Part shown: positions 30,575 through 39,488 of the stretch, piece after piece
How the letters are laid out: each line of letters opens with the position of its first letter
How positions within the stretch are numbered: the first letter of the stretch is position 1
Source: Alphaproteobacteria bacterium
GTDB lineage: Bacteria; Pseudomonadota; Alphaproteobacteria; Micropepsales; Micropepsaceae
Direction of reading: 5' to 3'
DNA length: 64,000 nt
Assembly: GCA_016124385.1 (NCBI GenBank)
Contig: WGNU01000005.1
Span: forward strand, 496,001-560,000
Notes under the pieces: model-generated
Told to the model about the DNA's origin: nothing
Database searches by the model: none
What the model saw: the letters and a program-made list of their open reading frames with translations, nothing else
Position numbers and translations under genes: made by a program

Positions 30575-31308
30575 GGGCGCGGCTCCCCGCGCAGCGCCGC
30601 GCGCACGCGCTCGACGCGCGAGAGATAATCGGGCGAGGCGCGATAGCCGCGCGGCCGGGGCGTCGGGTCTGGATTGTCGATGGTCGCGACGATCCGCCCC
30701 GGATCGGCGTGCATGACGAGAATGCGGCTGGCGAGATAGACGCTCTCATAGACGCTGTGCGTGACGAACACCGCGCCGAATTTCCGCTGCGCGAAGAGCG
30801 CGAGCAGCTGGTCGTTCAAATCCTCGCGCGTCAATTCATCGAGCGCGGCGAAGGGCTCATCGAGCAGCAGCAGATTGGCCTCCGCGCTGAGCGCGCGCGC
30901 GAGCGAGACGCGCATCCGCATGCCGCCCGAAAGCTCGCGCGGAAGCGCCGCACCGCGATCGCCGAGCCCGACGGAGGAGAGCGCCGCCCGCGCGCGCTCG
31001 GTCCGCATCGCCTTCTCCGCGCCTTCGAGGCGAAGCGGCAGCGCGACGTTCTCCTCCGCGCTCGCCCAAGGCATCAGCGTTGCATCCTGAAAGACGAAGC
31101 CGAAGCGCGGCGCCGGCGTGGCCAGCGAGCGCAGCCCCGCGTTGAGCGGCATGAGGCCCGCGAGGAGCCTGAGGATCGTGCTCTTGCCGCAGCCCGACGG
31201 CCCGAGGATCGCCACCACCTCGTTCGCGCGCACGCTGAGGCTGACCGGGCCGATCTGCACGCCCGCGAAGGATTTCTCGGCTCTCTCGAGGGTGACGAGC
31301 GCGGTCAC
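30571..31308 (-). CDS. ABC transporter ATP-binding protein
   Basis: AILGPSGCGKSTILRLLAG Walker A, LSGGMRMRVSLARAL, LLLLDEPFAALDELTRE; GTG start overlaps the upstream stop. Confidence 0.92.
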   Translation of the reverse strand: MTALVTLERAEKSFAGVQIGPVSLSVRANEVVAILGPSGCGKSTILRLLAGLMPLNAGLRSLATPAPRFGFVFQDATLMPWASAEENVALPLRLEGAEKAMRTERARAALSSVGLGDRGAALPRELSGGMRMRVSLARALSAEANLLLLDEPFAALDELTREDLNDQLLALFAQRKFGAVFVTHSVYESVYLASRILVMHADPGRIVATIDNPDPTPRPRGYRASPDYLSRVERVRAALRGEPRP

Positions 31309-32294
31309 GGGGCCGGCGCAACGCCCGGCGGCGGCGGCAGGAACTCGGTCGAATAGGCGCGGCGCCACTCGAGGCTCGGCTCATAGACGCCGTTCGCCGA
31401 CATCACCTCGAAGAAATCCTTCCACCGCGTCTCGCTCATGAAGCCGATGCCGAAGGTCTGCGTCTCGGGCGTCTCGACGAGCCCGTTCGCGCGGATCGTC
31501 TGAATGGCTTGGCTCAGCACGTCGTCGGTCATTTCGGGATTGTCGGCCTTGATGAGCGCATTGCCGGGGGCGGGATCCTCGTGGAGATAGCTGCGCCAGC
31601 CCAGAAGGCTCGCCTCCACGAACGCGCGCACGGCCTGAGGTTTCTGCTCGGTCAGCGCCGTCGGCACGAGGATCATGTTCGCGTAGCCCGGATAGCCCGC
31701 ATCCGCGAGCAGGAAGACCTGCGGTTTGAAGCCGCCTTCCGTCTCGATGAGATAGGGCTCGGACGACAGATAGCCCTGCTGGATCGCCATGGGGTCGGTG
31801 AGGAACGGCGCGAGGTTGAACGTGTATTTGCGGATCTGATCGTCCGTGAAATCGAACTTCGCCGCCAGCCACACCCAGAACGCGCCGATCGTCGCGTCCG
31901 AGACCATGATCGGCTTGCCCTTCATGTCCGCGATCGATTGTACGTCCTCGCGCGGATGCGTGATGAGAACCTGCGGGTCCTTCTGGAAGACAGCCGCGAC
32001 CGCGACGATATCCGCGCCCGCCGCCACGAGATTGAGCGGGATGAAACTGTTCGATCCCATGCCCATGTCGGCCGCGCCCGCCGCCAGCAATTGGGGAATG
32101 TTGATCGCGGGCCCGCCCTGGATGATCTGAACGTCGAGGCCGCGCGCATCGTAAAGGCCGAGCGCCTTGGCCTGATAGAAGCCGCCATGCTCGGCCTGCG
32201 CCTTCCAATCGGTGACGAATCGGATCGTCTCGGCCGCGCGCGCGGGCGCGGCGAGCGCGAAGGCGGCGAGAACGACGGCGAAGAGAACGCGCAT
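31305..32294 (-). CDS. ABC transporter substrate-binding protein (NMT1/THI5-like)
   Basis: Signal peptide; IRFVTDWKAQAEHGGFYQAKALGLYDARGLDVQIIQGGPAINIPQLLAAGAADMGMGSNSF. Confidence 0.9.
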   Translation of the reverse strand: MRVLFAVVLAAFALAAPARAAETIRFVTDWKAQAEHGGFYQAKALGLYDARGLDVQIIQGGPAINIPQLLAAGAADMGMGSNSFIPLNLVAAGADIVAVAAVFQKDPQVLITHPREDVQSIADMKGKPIMVSDATIGAFWVWLAAKFDFTDDQIRKYTFNLAPFLTDPMAIQQGYLSSEPYLIETEGGFKPQVFLLADAGYPGYANMILVPTALTEQKPQAVRAFVEASLLGWRSYLHEDPAPGNALIKADNPEMTDDVLSQAIQTIRANGLVETPETQTFGIGFMSETRWKDFFEVMSANGVYEPSLEWRRAYSTEFLPPPPGVAPAP

Positions 32295-32359
32295 GGTGAC
32301 CCCTATTGCGGCGCGGCGAGGCTAGCGTGTCGGCGGCGGTGATGCCACTCCCACGACCT

Positions 32360-32445
32360 GTCATGGTCCGCGAAGGCGGACCATCCATGCCTTTCGACCC
32401 TGGCGGAGACCGAGCCGTGGATGCTCCGCCTGCGCGGAGCATGAC
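32360..32445. repeat. REPIN-like inverted doublet of class 2 repeats
   Basis: GTCATGGTCCGCgaagGCGGACCATCCATG ... CCGTGGATGCTCCGCctgcGCGGAGCATGAC. Confidence 0.85.
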
Positions 32446-32480
32446 TACAATAAGTGCCCCTCACTCCGGCTTCAGCGCCG

Positions 32481-32608
32481 GCGGCGATGCCGCTCCCTCG
32501 ACGTGTCATGGCCGGGCTTGTCCCGGCCATCCATCGCGCCCCGATCGACGCGGGGCGCCGCGACGGCTGAACCATGGATGGCCGCCACGAGGGCGGCCAT
32601 GACACGCA
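32481..32608. repeat. 128-bp direct repeat, copy 1, containing a class 2 inverted doublet (32505-32603)
   Basis: GTCATGGCCGGGcttgtCCCGGCCATCCAT ... ATGGATGGCCGCcacgagGGCGGCCATGAC; identical by eye to 32715-32842. Confidence 0.9.
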
Positions 32609-32671
32609 CGGATACCCTCACTCCGGCTTCGGCGCAGGCGGTGATGCGAGGGGATCGTTCCTGAACGCGCT

Positions 32672-32714
32672 CCTCCCCCGTCTACGGGGGAGGTCCGGCA
32701 AAGCCGGGGAGGGG
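32672..32714. repeat. Class 3 GC-rich palindromic repeat
   Basis: CTCCCCCGTCTACGGGGGAGGTCCGGCAAAGCCGGGGAGGGGG. Confidence 0.75.
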
Positions 32715-32842
32715 GCGGCGATGCCGCTCCCTCGACGTGTCATGGCCGGGCTTGTCCCGGCCATCCATCGCGCCCCGATCGACGCGGGGCGCCGCGACGG
32801 CTGAACCATGGATGGCCGCCACGAGGGCGGCCATGACACGCA
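32715..32842. repeat. 128-bp direct repeat, copy 2 (class 2 inverted doublet)
   Basis: Same sequence as 32481-32608 with an offset of 234 bp. Confidence 0.9.
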
Positions 32843-32851
32843 TGGATTTCC

Positions 32852-33430
32852 TCACTCCGGCTTCGGCGCGGGCGGCGGCGGCGCGGGCATCGCCTCGGGC
32901 GGCGCGGGGCTCGCGAAGGGCCGGCAAGAACCCGTGCGGCGGATCGCATCGGCCTTTGCAGCGTCCTCCGGCGAGGTCGCGAGCATCCGCACGAGCGCAA
33001 GACCCGTTTCGCTCGGCGATTTGATGATCGGAATGTCGGTCTGCGGCCGCTCGGTTCCCGAGACGAGCACGATCTCGATGGAATCGAACGGCGCCTGCGT
33101 GTCGTTGACGACGAAAAAATTGTCCGTCACGTCCGAATAGAGCGCGAGCGAGGCATAGGCATCCTTCGTGATCGGCACGGAAATCTCGACCGGCCCGCCC
33201 GAGAGATCGAACGCGCACACCGAATAGAGAAGATCGGGCGAGGGGCGGATGACGCCGCGCGAGGACGCATCGGGAAGCGGGGGAAAGATCATCTGATTGA
33301 CGCCGCCATCGGCGCCGATCCGCGAAAGCGCGGTCGCCATCACGCGCCCGGGGATCAGCGCAAGCACGATGAAGTGAACGAGGATCGCGACGCCAGCGAC
33401 CGTGAGGAGAAGGCCGATCCCGCGCCTCAT
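32852..33430 (-). CDS. DUF1254 domain-containing protein
   Basis: MRRGIGLLLTVAGVAILVHFIVLALIPGRVMATALSRIGADGGVNQMIFPPLPDASSRGVIRPSPDLLYSVCAFDLSGGPVEISVP. Confidence 0.8.
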   Translation of the reverse strand: MRRGIGLLLTVAGVAILVHFIVLALIPGRVMATALSRIGADGGVNQMIFPPLPDASSRGVIRPSPDLLYSVCAFDLSGGPVEISVPITKDAYASLALYSDVTDNFFVVNDTQAPFDSIEIVLVSGTERPQTDIPIIKSPSETGLALVRMLATSPEDAAKADAIRRTGSCRPFASPAPPEAMPAPPPPAPKPE

Positions 33431-34068
33431 GACGCGCACTCCCCCCGCACGATGCGCGGCAGGCGCGCGCGTGTCGGATCGCTCGCGATCGCGGGCGAGG
33501 GGTTGTAGAGCCGCAGCAGCAGATTGAAGGCGCCAGCGCCGGTCGGCAGCACGTCGCGCACATTCTCGCGCGTGATCGCGGGGCGGAGCGCGATCGCGAT
33601 CCCGCCGTCCGGCGTCCGCCCCGTGTTGGTCGCGCCGAGCGAGAAGCGACCGTTCGCTTCCGGCAGCAGATAGCCGTCCGCGCCATAGACGGTTAGGCTC
33701 CACCAGCGCGCATCGGGCGCGGCGCCTTCGACCGAATAGCCGCACGCCCCGCTCAAGGCGCGCCCCTCGCTGTCGGTCTCGGCGCTGTAATAGACGGTCT
33801 CGGACGGGTTGAGCGCGAAGAGGCCAAAGAGCGCGACCCGCGCGCGCGTCGTCAGCCCCGCCTCGGTGCTGCCCGCATCCGGGCTGACATGCCACGGCCC
33901 CTCGCCGATGGTGACGGCGCCCCCGCCGCTGAGCGCGACCCAGACGCTGAGGAGGCCGAGCAGCGCGCCCGCGATCGCGGCGAGCCCATAGGCCGCGAGC
34001 CGGACGGTGAGCCCGCCCTCGCGCGGCCGCGCGCGCCGCTCCGTGAAGAAGCCAGTAAAGAACGCCAT
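33427..34068 (-). CDS. DUF1214 domain-containing protein
   Basis: ETVYYSAETDSEGRALSGACGYSVEGAAPDARWWSLTVYGADGYLLPEANGRFSLG...LPTGAGAFNLLLRLYNPS; 4-nt overlap with the DUF1254 gene. Confidence 0.85.
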   Translation of the reverse strand: MAFFTGFFTERRARPREGGLTVRLAAYGLAAIAGALLGLLSVWVALSGGGAVTIGEGPWHVSPDAGSTEAGLTTRARVALFGLFALNPSETVYYSAETDSEGRALSGACGYSVEGAAPDARWWSLTVYGADGYLLPEANGRFSLGATNTGRTPDGGIAIALRPAITRENVRDVLPTGAGAFNLLLRLYNPSPAIASDPTRARLPRIVRGECAS

Positions 34069-34070
34069 CG

Positions 34071-36179
34071 CTAATACCGCCCCGGCGGCGGGCCATAGGG
34101 GCGCGGCGGCGGCGGCCCGAACAGCCAGTCGAGGATCGCCTCGCCGAGATCGCGCTCGTCATAGCGCCGGCCCTGCGGCGGCGGCGTATAGGGCGGATAT
34201 TCCGTCTGCGGAGCATTCGGGTAGCGCTCCTGCCACGGCTCGCGGGCGACCTGATAGCGGTCGTAATAATCATCCGCCCCCGGAAGGGGTTTCGCCGTCC
34301 GGCCGGCATGCGCGGTGGCCATGATCCGCGCCCAGATCTCCGCCGGCAGATTGCCGCCGACGACTTTGTCCATCGGCTGGTTGTCGTCGTTGCCGATCCA
34401 CACCGCCCCCAGATAATCGGCCGTATAGCCGACGAAGAGCGCGTCGCGGTAATCCTGGCTGGTGCCGGTCTTGCCCGCGACCGGGCGGCCCGAAAGCTGC
34501 GCGCGCCGCCCGGTGCCGAAGCGCACGACATCGGCCATGAGGTAGTTCATCTCGCGCGCCACGCGCTCGGCGATCACTTGCTCGCTGACGGGCGGCACAT
34601 ACCGGTAAAGCTCATCGCCCGCCGGCGTTTTCACCGCCAGCACGACGTGGCGCTGCTCGCTGCGGCCGAGATTGGCGAAGGGGAGATAGGCGCCCGCGAG
34701 ATCGACGAGCGTCACCTCGGACGTGCCGAGCGGCAGCGAGCGATTGGCTTCGACGGGCTGACGCAGGCCCAGCCGCGCGGCGGCCGCCACCACGTTGCCG
34801 ATGCCGACTTCCTGGCCCAGCGCGGCCGCGACCGTGTTGATCGATTTCGAGAACGCTTCATCGAGCGTCACGGGCCCTGCGTACGTGCCGCCGAAATTCG
34901 CCGGCTTCCAGCCCTCGATGTCCACCGGCTCATCCCAGCGGATGGTCGACGGCGTCAGCCCCATCTCCATCGCGCAGAGATAGACGAACGGCTTGAACGC
35001 CGAGCCCGGCTGGCGCATCGCCTGCGTCGCGCGGTTGAACGGGCTGTCGAGATAGTCGCGCCCGCCCACGATCGCGCGGATCGCGCCGGTCGTCTCCATG
35101 ATGACGACGGCGCCCTGGCTCGCGCTCTTGTCCTCGCCCTTGCCCGAGAGCGTCTGCGTGATCGTCTCCTGCGCCGCCTGCTGGATCGCGGGATCGATCG
35201 TGGTCGTCACGATCAGATCCTGGTTCATGTCGATGCCGAGCGCGGCGACTTCCTCCGCCGCATAGTCGACGAAATAATTGGCGCCGATATTGGCCGTGCT
35301 GGTGCCCGCGCCCGCCGGGATCACCCGTGCGGCATAGGCCTCGCCATGCGTCAGGCGCCCCGTCTCGATCATCGCATCGAGCACGAGCGCGGCGCGCAGC
35401 CGCGCCCCGTCGAGATCGCTGGTCGGCGCGAAGCGCGCAGGCGCGCGCGTCATCGCGGCCAGCATCGCGGCCTGCGCGAGCGTCACCTCGCGCGCCGAGA
35501 GGCCGAAATAGCGCCGCGCCGCCGCGTCGACGCCGTTCGCGCCCGAGCCCAGATAGACGCGGTTGAGATAGAGCGTCAGGATCTCGTCCTTCGAGAAATG
35601 CGCTTCGAGCCACAGCGCGATGAACGCTTCTTCCACCTTGCGCGTGAGGCTGCGCTCGTTCGACAGGAACAGCGAGCGCGCGAGCTGCTGCGTGATCGTC
35701 GAGCCGCCCTGAACGAACCGCCCGGCGGAGACATTCGCCCACATCGCGCGCGTGAGCCCGATGAGGTCGATCCCGAAATGGGAATAGAACCGCCGGTCCT
35801 CCGCGCCGATGAAGGCATCGCGCAGATGCGGCGGGATGTCGTCGAACGTCAGCGGCTCGCCGAACGCGGAGCCGCGCGAGGCGATGATCGTGCCGGCTTC
35901 GTCCGTGAAGGTGAGGCTCGGCACGCGGTTGAGCGCGACGAGATCGATCTCGGCATCGAGAGCGGCGGTGAAATAGAGATAGAGCCCGGCGAAGAGGAGA
36001 ACGCCCGCGCCCGCCGTGCCGAGGAGCCCATAGGCCGCGATCCGGAGCCAGCCGCCGCGCCGGCCCGTCGCGCGTTCGTTGTCGTCCCGCTCCGCCACGC
36101 TCCGGCCTCCCAGCCCGCGCGCCGGCCCCGCGCCCGCGCGATCATGCCCCGCTCCATGCCACGGGGCCGATGACTGCAT
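34071..36179 (-). CDS. Penicillin-binding protein 1A-type transglycosylase/transpeptidase
   Basis: FIGAEDRRFYSHFGIDLIGLTRAMWANVSAGRFVQGGSTITQQLARSLFLS; RQPGSAFKPFVY; GRPVAGKTGTSQDYRDALFVGYT. Confidence 0.93.
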   Translation of the reverse strand: MQSSAPWHGAGHDRAGAGPARGLGGRSVAERDDNERATGRRGGWLRIAAYGLLGTAGAGVLLFAGLYLYFTAALDAEIDLVALNRVPSLTFTDEAGTIIASRGSAFGEPLTFDDIPPHLRDAFIGAEDRRFYSHFGIDLIGLTRAMWANVSAGRFVQGGSTITQQLARSLFLSNERSLTRKVEEAFIALWLEAHFSKDEILTLYLNRVYLGSGANGVDAAARRYFGLSAREVTLAQAAMLAAMTRAPARFAPTSDLDGARLRAALVLDAMIETGRLTHGEAYAARVIPAGAGTSTANIGANYFVDYAAEEVAALGIDMNQDLIVTTTIDPAIQQAAQETITQTLSGKGEDKSASQGAVVIMETTGAIRAIVGGRDYLDSPFNRATQAMRQPGSAFKPFVYLCAMEMGLTPSTIRWDEPVDIEGWKPANFGGTYAGPVTLDEAFSKSINTVAAALGQEVGIGNVVAAAARLGLRQPVEANRSLPLGTSEVTLVDLAGAYLPFANLGRSEQRHVVLAVKTPAGDELYRYVPPVSEQVIAERVAREMNYLMADVVRFGTGRRAQLSGRPVAGKTGTSQDYRDALFVGYTADYLGAVWIGNDDNQPMDKVVGGNLPAEIWARIMATAHAGRTAKPLPGADDYYDRYQVAREPWQERYPNAPQTEYPPYTPPPQGRRYDERDLGEAILDWLFGPPPPRPYGPPPGRY

Positions 36180-36286
36180 GATGAAGCCAAAAAAGACGGC
36201 AACATCAAGGCGATGGGGGGCTTTGGGGGCGCGGGTGCGCGAAACGGCTGCAAGACGCGCCCCTTACAAGGGCCGCACCCTCAAAT

Positions 36287-36429
36287 GTCATGGTCCGCGC
36301 AGGCGGACCATCCACGCCTTGGCCTTGGTGTCATGGCCGGGCTTGTCCCGGCCATCCAGCGTGCCGATTCGTGAGTGCCGCTTGGCGATCGGCCAGCCAT
36401 GGATGGCCGGCACGGGGGCCGGCCATGAC
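36287..36429. repeat. Class 2 repeats: single unit plus inverted doublet
   Basis: GTCATGGTCCGCgcagGCGGACCATCCACG; then GTCATGGCCGGGcttgtCCCGGCCATCCA ... CCATGGATGGCCGGCacggggGCCGGCCATGAC. Confidence 0.85.
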
Positions 36430-36594
36430 GTCATGAACGACGGCCCAATTTTTTTCGCCGCCCCCTCTTGTCAGCGTCACGCTCGCTCCCCACCTCCCAT
36501 TTATCTCTAGAACTGTATCCGAACGGACGGCGTGGCCCCGCGGCCACCGCCGTGATCACGCTTGCCTGCAATCCAAACATCACAGCTCACCGCC

Positions 36595-36900
36595 ATGACG
36601 CATCGCATTGTCGCCGTGCTTGACCGTCAGATCCGCTTGATCGAACGCCGCCTCGAGGAAGAGGAGGCCAAGGACGCCCCCGACGCGCTCGTCGGCGAGA
36701 AGGAGGCGCGCACGCTCGTCGCCGTCACCCGCACGCTCGAGCGCGTGAAGGCCTTCCTTGTCGCTGAGGAGGACCGCGCGAAGAAAAGGAAAGCCAAATC
36801 GAATGACCCCGCAGAGCTGGACCGCCGCCTCGATAAACTCCTTGTCGAGTGCGAAAAGGCGGATGCTGCTCGCGGGCCTGAGCGCGGACGAAAAGACTGA
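36595..36900 (+). CDS. GTA small-terminase-like protein (g1 position)
   Basis: Short charged helical ORF (RQIRLIERRLEEEEAKDAPDALVGEKEARTLVAVTRTLERVKAF) overlapping terL; assignment mainly positional. Confidence 0.6.
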   Translation: MTHRIVAVLDRQIRLIERRLEEEEAKDAPDALVGEKEARTLVAVTRTLERVKAFLVAEEDRAKKRKAKSNDPAELDRRLDKLLVECEKADAARGPERGRKD

Positions 36901-38104
36901 GCTGCTGGCGCGCTGGCGCTTCTGGGCGCGGCCCGAACAGCTGGCGCCCGAGGGCGATTGGACGACATGGGTGTTTCTGGGTGGGCGGGGCGCGGGCAAA
37001 ACCAGAGCCGGCGCCGAATGGATCCACGAGGAAGTGCGGGCTGGCCGCGCTGGCCAGATCGCGCTCATCGCTGAGACTTTCGCCGATGCGCGCGACGTGA
37101 TGATCGAGGGCGTCTCGGGCCTGATCGAAACGGCGGGCGAGGGCGAGCGGCCGTTTTTCGAGCCCTCGAAACGCCGGCTCACCTGGCCGAATGGCGCGGT
37201 GGCGCTGGTCTTCTCGGCCGAGGATCCTGAAAGCCTGCGCGGGCCGCAATTCGATTGTGCGTGGGCGGATGAATTCGCCAAATGGCGCTATGTGGAGGAG
37301 ACTTTCTCGATGCTGCAATTCGCGCTGCGTCTGGGAGAGCGCCCCCGCCAGATGGTGACGACGACGCCGCGCCCGATCCCCGCGCTAAAGCGCCTGCTGG
37401 CCGACCCCGGAACGCGCGTCACGCGCGCCTCCACCTTCGCCAACAGCACCAATCTCGCGGGCTCGTTCCTCGCCGAGGTCGCGCGCCGCTATGGCGGAAC
37501 GATGCTCGGCCGTCAGGAGCTCGACGGCGAGATCATCGAGGAGGTGAAGGGCGCGCTCTGGACCCGCGCGATGATCGACCGCGCGCTGGTGCGCGAGGCG
37601 CCGCCGCTCGCGCGCATCGTCGTTGCCGTCGACCCGCCGGTCTCCAGCGGCCCGAACGCGGATGCCTGCGGCATCGTCGCGGCGGGCAAGGGCGAGGATG
37701 AGCGCTTCTACGTGCTCGCCGACCGCACGATCGAGCGCGCGAGCCCGCGCGAATGGGCCGCGCGCGTCGCCGAGACCGTCTCGATGGTCAAGGCCGACCG
37801 CCTGATCGCCGAGGCCAATCAGGGCGGCGAGCTCGTGCGCAACCTCCTGCTGCGCGAGGAGGCGGATCTGCCGCTGAAGCTCGTCCATGCGCGGCTGGGA
37901 AAGCGCCTGCGCGCGCTGCCGATCGCCGCGCTCTATGAGCAGGGCCGCGTCTCGCATGTCGGCGGCTTCGCGGGCCTGGAAGACGAGATGTGCTCCTTCG
38001 ACGGCGAGGGCAAGAGCCCCGACCGCATGGACGCGCTCGTCTGGGCACTGACGGAATTGACGGCAGCCGACGCCGGCGCCACGGCCCGGCTGCGAACGCT
38101 CTAG
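36803..38104 (+). CDS. GTA/phage terminase large subunit (g2)
   Basis: TTWVFLGGRGAGKTRAGAEWIHEEVRAGRA Walker A, RGPQFDCAWADEFAKW Walker B, IVVAVDPPVSSGPNADACGIV nuclease, DRMDALVWALTEL. Confidence 0.93.
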   Translation: MTPQSWTAASINSLSSAKRRMLLAGLSADEKTELLARWRFWARPEQLAPEGDWTTWVFLGGRGAGKTRAGAEWIHEEVRAGRAGQIALIAETFADARDVMIEGVSGLIETAGEGERPFFEPSKRRLTWPNGAVALVFSAEDPESLRGPQFDCAWADEFAKWRYVEETFSMLQFALRLGERPRQMVTTTPRPIPALKRLLADPGTRVTRASTFANSTNLAGSFLAEVARRYGGTMLGRQELDGEIIEEVKGALWTRAMIDRALVREAPPLARIVVAVDPPVSSGPNADACGIVAAGKGEDERFYVLADRTIERASPREWAARVAETVSMVKADRLIAEANQGGELVRNLLLREEADLPLKLVHARLGKRLRALPIAALYEQGRVSHVGGFAGLEDEMCSFDGEGKSPDRMDALVWALTELTAADAGATARLRTL

Positions 38105-38106
38105 GC

Positions 38107-38260
38107 GGCCCCCACCCCAACCCCTCCCCACGAGGGGGAGGGGCAATCGCGGTCACCCTCCCGACAAGGGTGAGGGGCAACCGCTCTTACCCTCCCCTTG
38201 AGGGGGAGGGTGGCGACCCCGGACTTGTTCCGGGGGAGCCGGGTGGGGTGCCGCCCGGCC
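38107..38260. repeat. Class 3 GC-rich palindromic repeats inside the GTA cluster, between terL and portal
   Basis: CCCCTCCCCACGAGGGGGAGGGG; ACCCTCCCCTTGAGGGGGAGGGT; GCCGGGTGGGGTGCCGCCCGGC followed 7 nt later by T9. Confidence 0.75.
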
Positions 38261-38291
38261 ACGACATTTTTTTTTGATGATCGGAGACCCC

Positions 38292-39488
38292 ATGCCCACA
38301 ACGCCCTTTTGGCGGCGCTGGCTGATGCCGCGTGCGTCCGCGACGCCGCCTGAGCTGAAGGCGAGCGCCGCCGGCCCGCTCCTCGCGCTGCAGACCGCCG
38401 GCCGCCCCGTCTGGACGCCGCGCGACTACGAGGCGCTGGCGCGCGAGGGCGTGATGAAGAACCCCATCGCTTATCGCTGTACACGGATGATCGCCGAAGC
38501 CGCCGCCTCCGTTCCCTGGCTCGTCTATGAGGGCGCGCGCGAGCTCGACGATCACCCGATCTTGGGGCTCCTCGCTGAGCCCAATCCGCTGCAATCGGGC
38601 GCGGGATTGATGGAGCGCTGGTACGGCTATCTCCAGGCCTCCGGCAATGCGTATCTGGAGGCCGTTTCCATCGACGGCGCGCCGCGCGAACTCTACGCGC
38701 TCCGCCCCGACCGCATGACAATTGTTCCGGGTCCGGATGGCTGGCCCGAGGCTTACGAATACGGCCTTGCCGGCCGCGTTGCGCGCTATGAGCGCGACGA
38801 GACGGGCGGAATGCCGATCCTCCACATGGCGCTCTTTCATCCCGTGAACGATCACTACGGCCTCTCGCCGCTCGAGACCGCCGCGACCGCCATCGATGTC
38901 CACAACGCGAGCGCGGCCTGGACGAAATCGCTGCTCGACAATGCGGCGAGGCCTTCGGGCGCGCTCGTCTACAAGGGCCCGGACGGCGCGAGCCAATTGA
39001 GCGAAACGCAATTCGCGCGCCTGAAGGACGAGCTGCAGGAGAACTACCAGGGCGCGCGCAATGCCGGCCGCCCGCTCCTCCTCGAAGGCGGGCTCGACTG
39101 GAAGGCGATGAGCCTCTCGCCCGCCGATATGGATTTCATCGACACCAAGCACGCCGCCGCGCGCGAGATCGCGCTCGCCTTCGGCGTGCCGCCGCAGCTG
39201 CTCGGCATTCCGGGCGATTCCACATACTCGAATTATCGCGAGGCCAATCTCGCCTTCTGGCGCCAGACCGTGATCCCGCTGGTGCTGAAGACGGCGCAAG
39301 CGCTCACCCAATGGCTGGGCCCGCGCTATGGCGGGAGCGTGCGCCTCGGCATCGATCTCGATCAGGTCGACGCGCTCTCGATCGAGCGCGAGGCGCTCTG
39401 GCAGCGCGTCTCGGCCGCCGATTTCCTCTCCGACAATGAAAAGCGCGCCGCCGTCGGCTATGGCGCGCGCGAGGACGGCGAGCGATGA
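38292..39488 (+). CDS. Phage portal protein, HK97 type (GTA g3)
   Basis: NPIAYRCTRMIAEAAASVPWLVYEG...YGLSPLETAATAIDVHNASAAWTKSLLDNAARPSGALVYKG; GGAG RBS before ATGCCCACAACG. Confidence 0.92.
   Translation: MPTTPFWRRWLMPRASATPPELKASAAGPLLALQTAGRPVWTPRDYEALAREGVMKNPIAYRCTRMIAEAAASVPWLVYEGARELDDHPILGLLAEPNPLQSGAGLMERWYGYLQASGNAYLEAVSIDGAPRELYALRPDRMTIVPGPDGWPEAYEYGLAGRVARYERDETGGMPILHMALFHPVNDHYGLSPLETAATAIDVHNASAAWTKSLLDNAARPSGALVYKGPDGASQLSETQFARLKDELQENYQGARNAGRPLLLEGGLDWKAMSLSPADMDFIDTKHAAAREIALAFGVPPQLLGIPGDSTYSNYREANLAFWRQTVIPLVLKTAQALTQWLGPRYGGSVRLGIDLDQVDALSIEREALWQRVSAADFLSDNEKRAAVGYGAREDGER

Noticed and set aside
32295-32359. Possible TPP riboswitch upstream of the NMT1/THI5-like ABC operon
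   Set aside because: The leader is short and occupied by repeats; no thi-box (CTGAGA...) pattern was found.
34308-36173. 621-aa plus-strand ORF opposite PBP1A
   Set aside because: Shadow ORF; the PBP1A frame has clear catalytic motifs on the other strand.
36203-36562. Prophage integration boundary upstream of the terminase
   Set aside because: No integrase, tRNA or direct att repeats seen; the repeats there are the dispersed class 2 family. GTA interpretation preferred.
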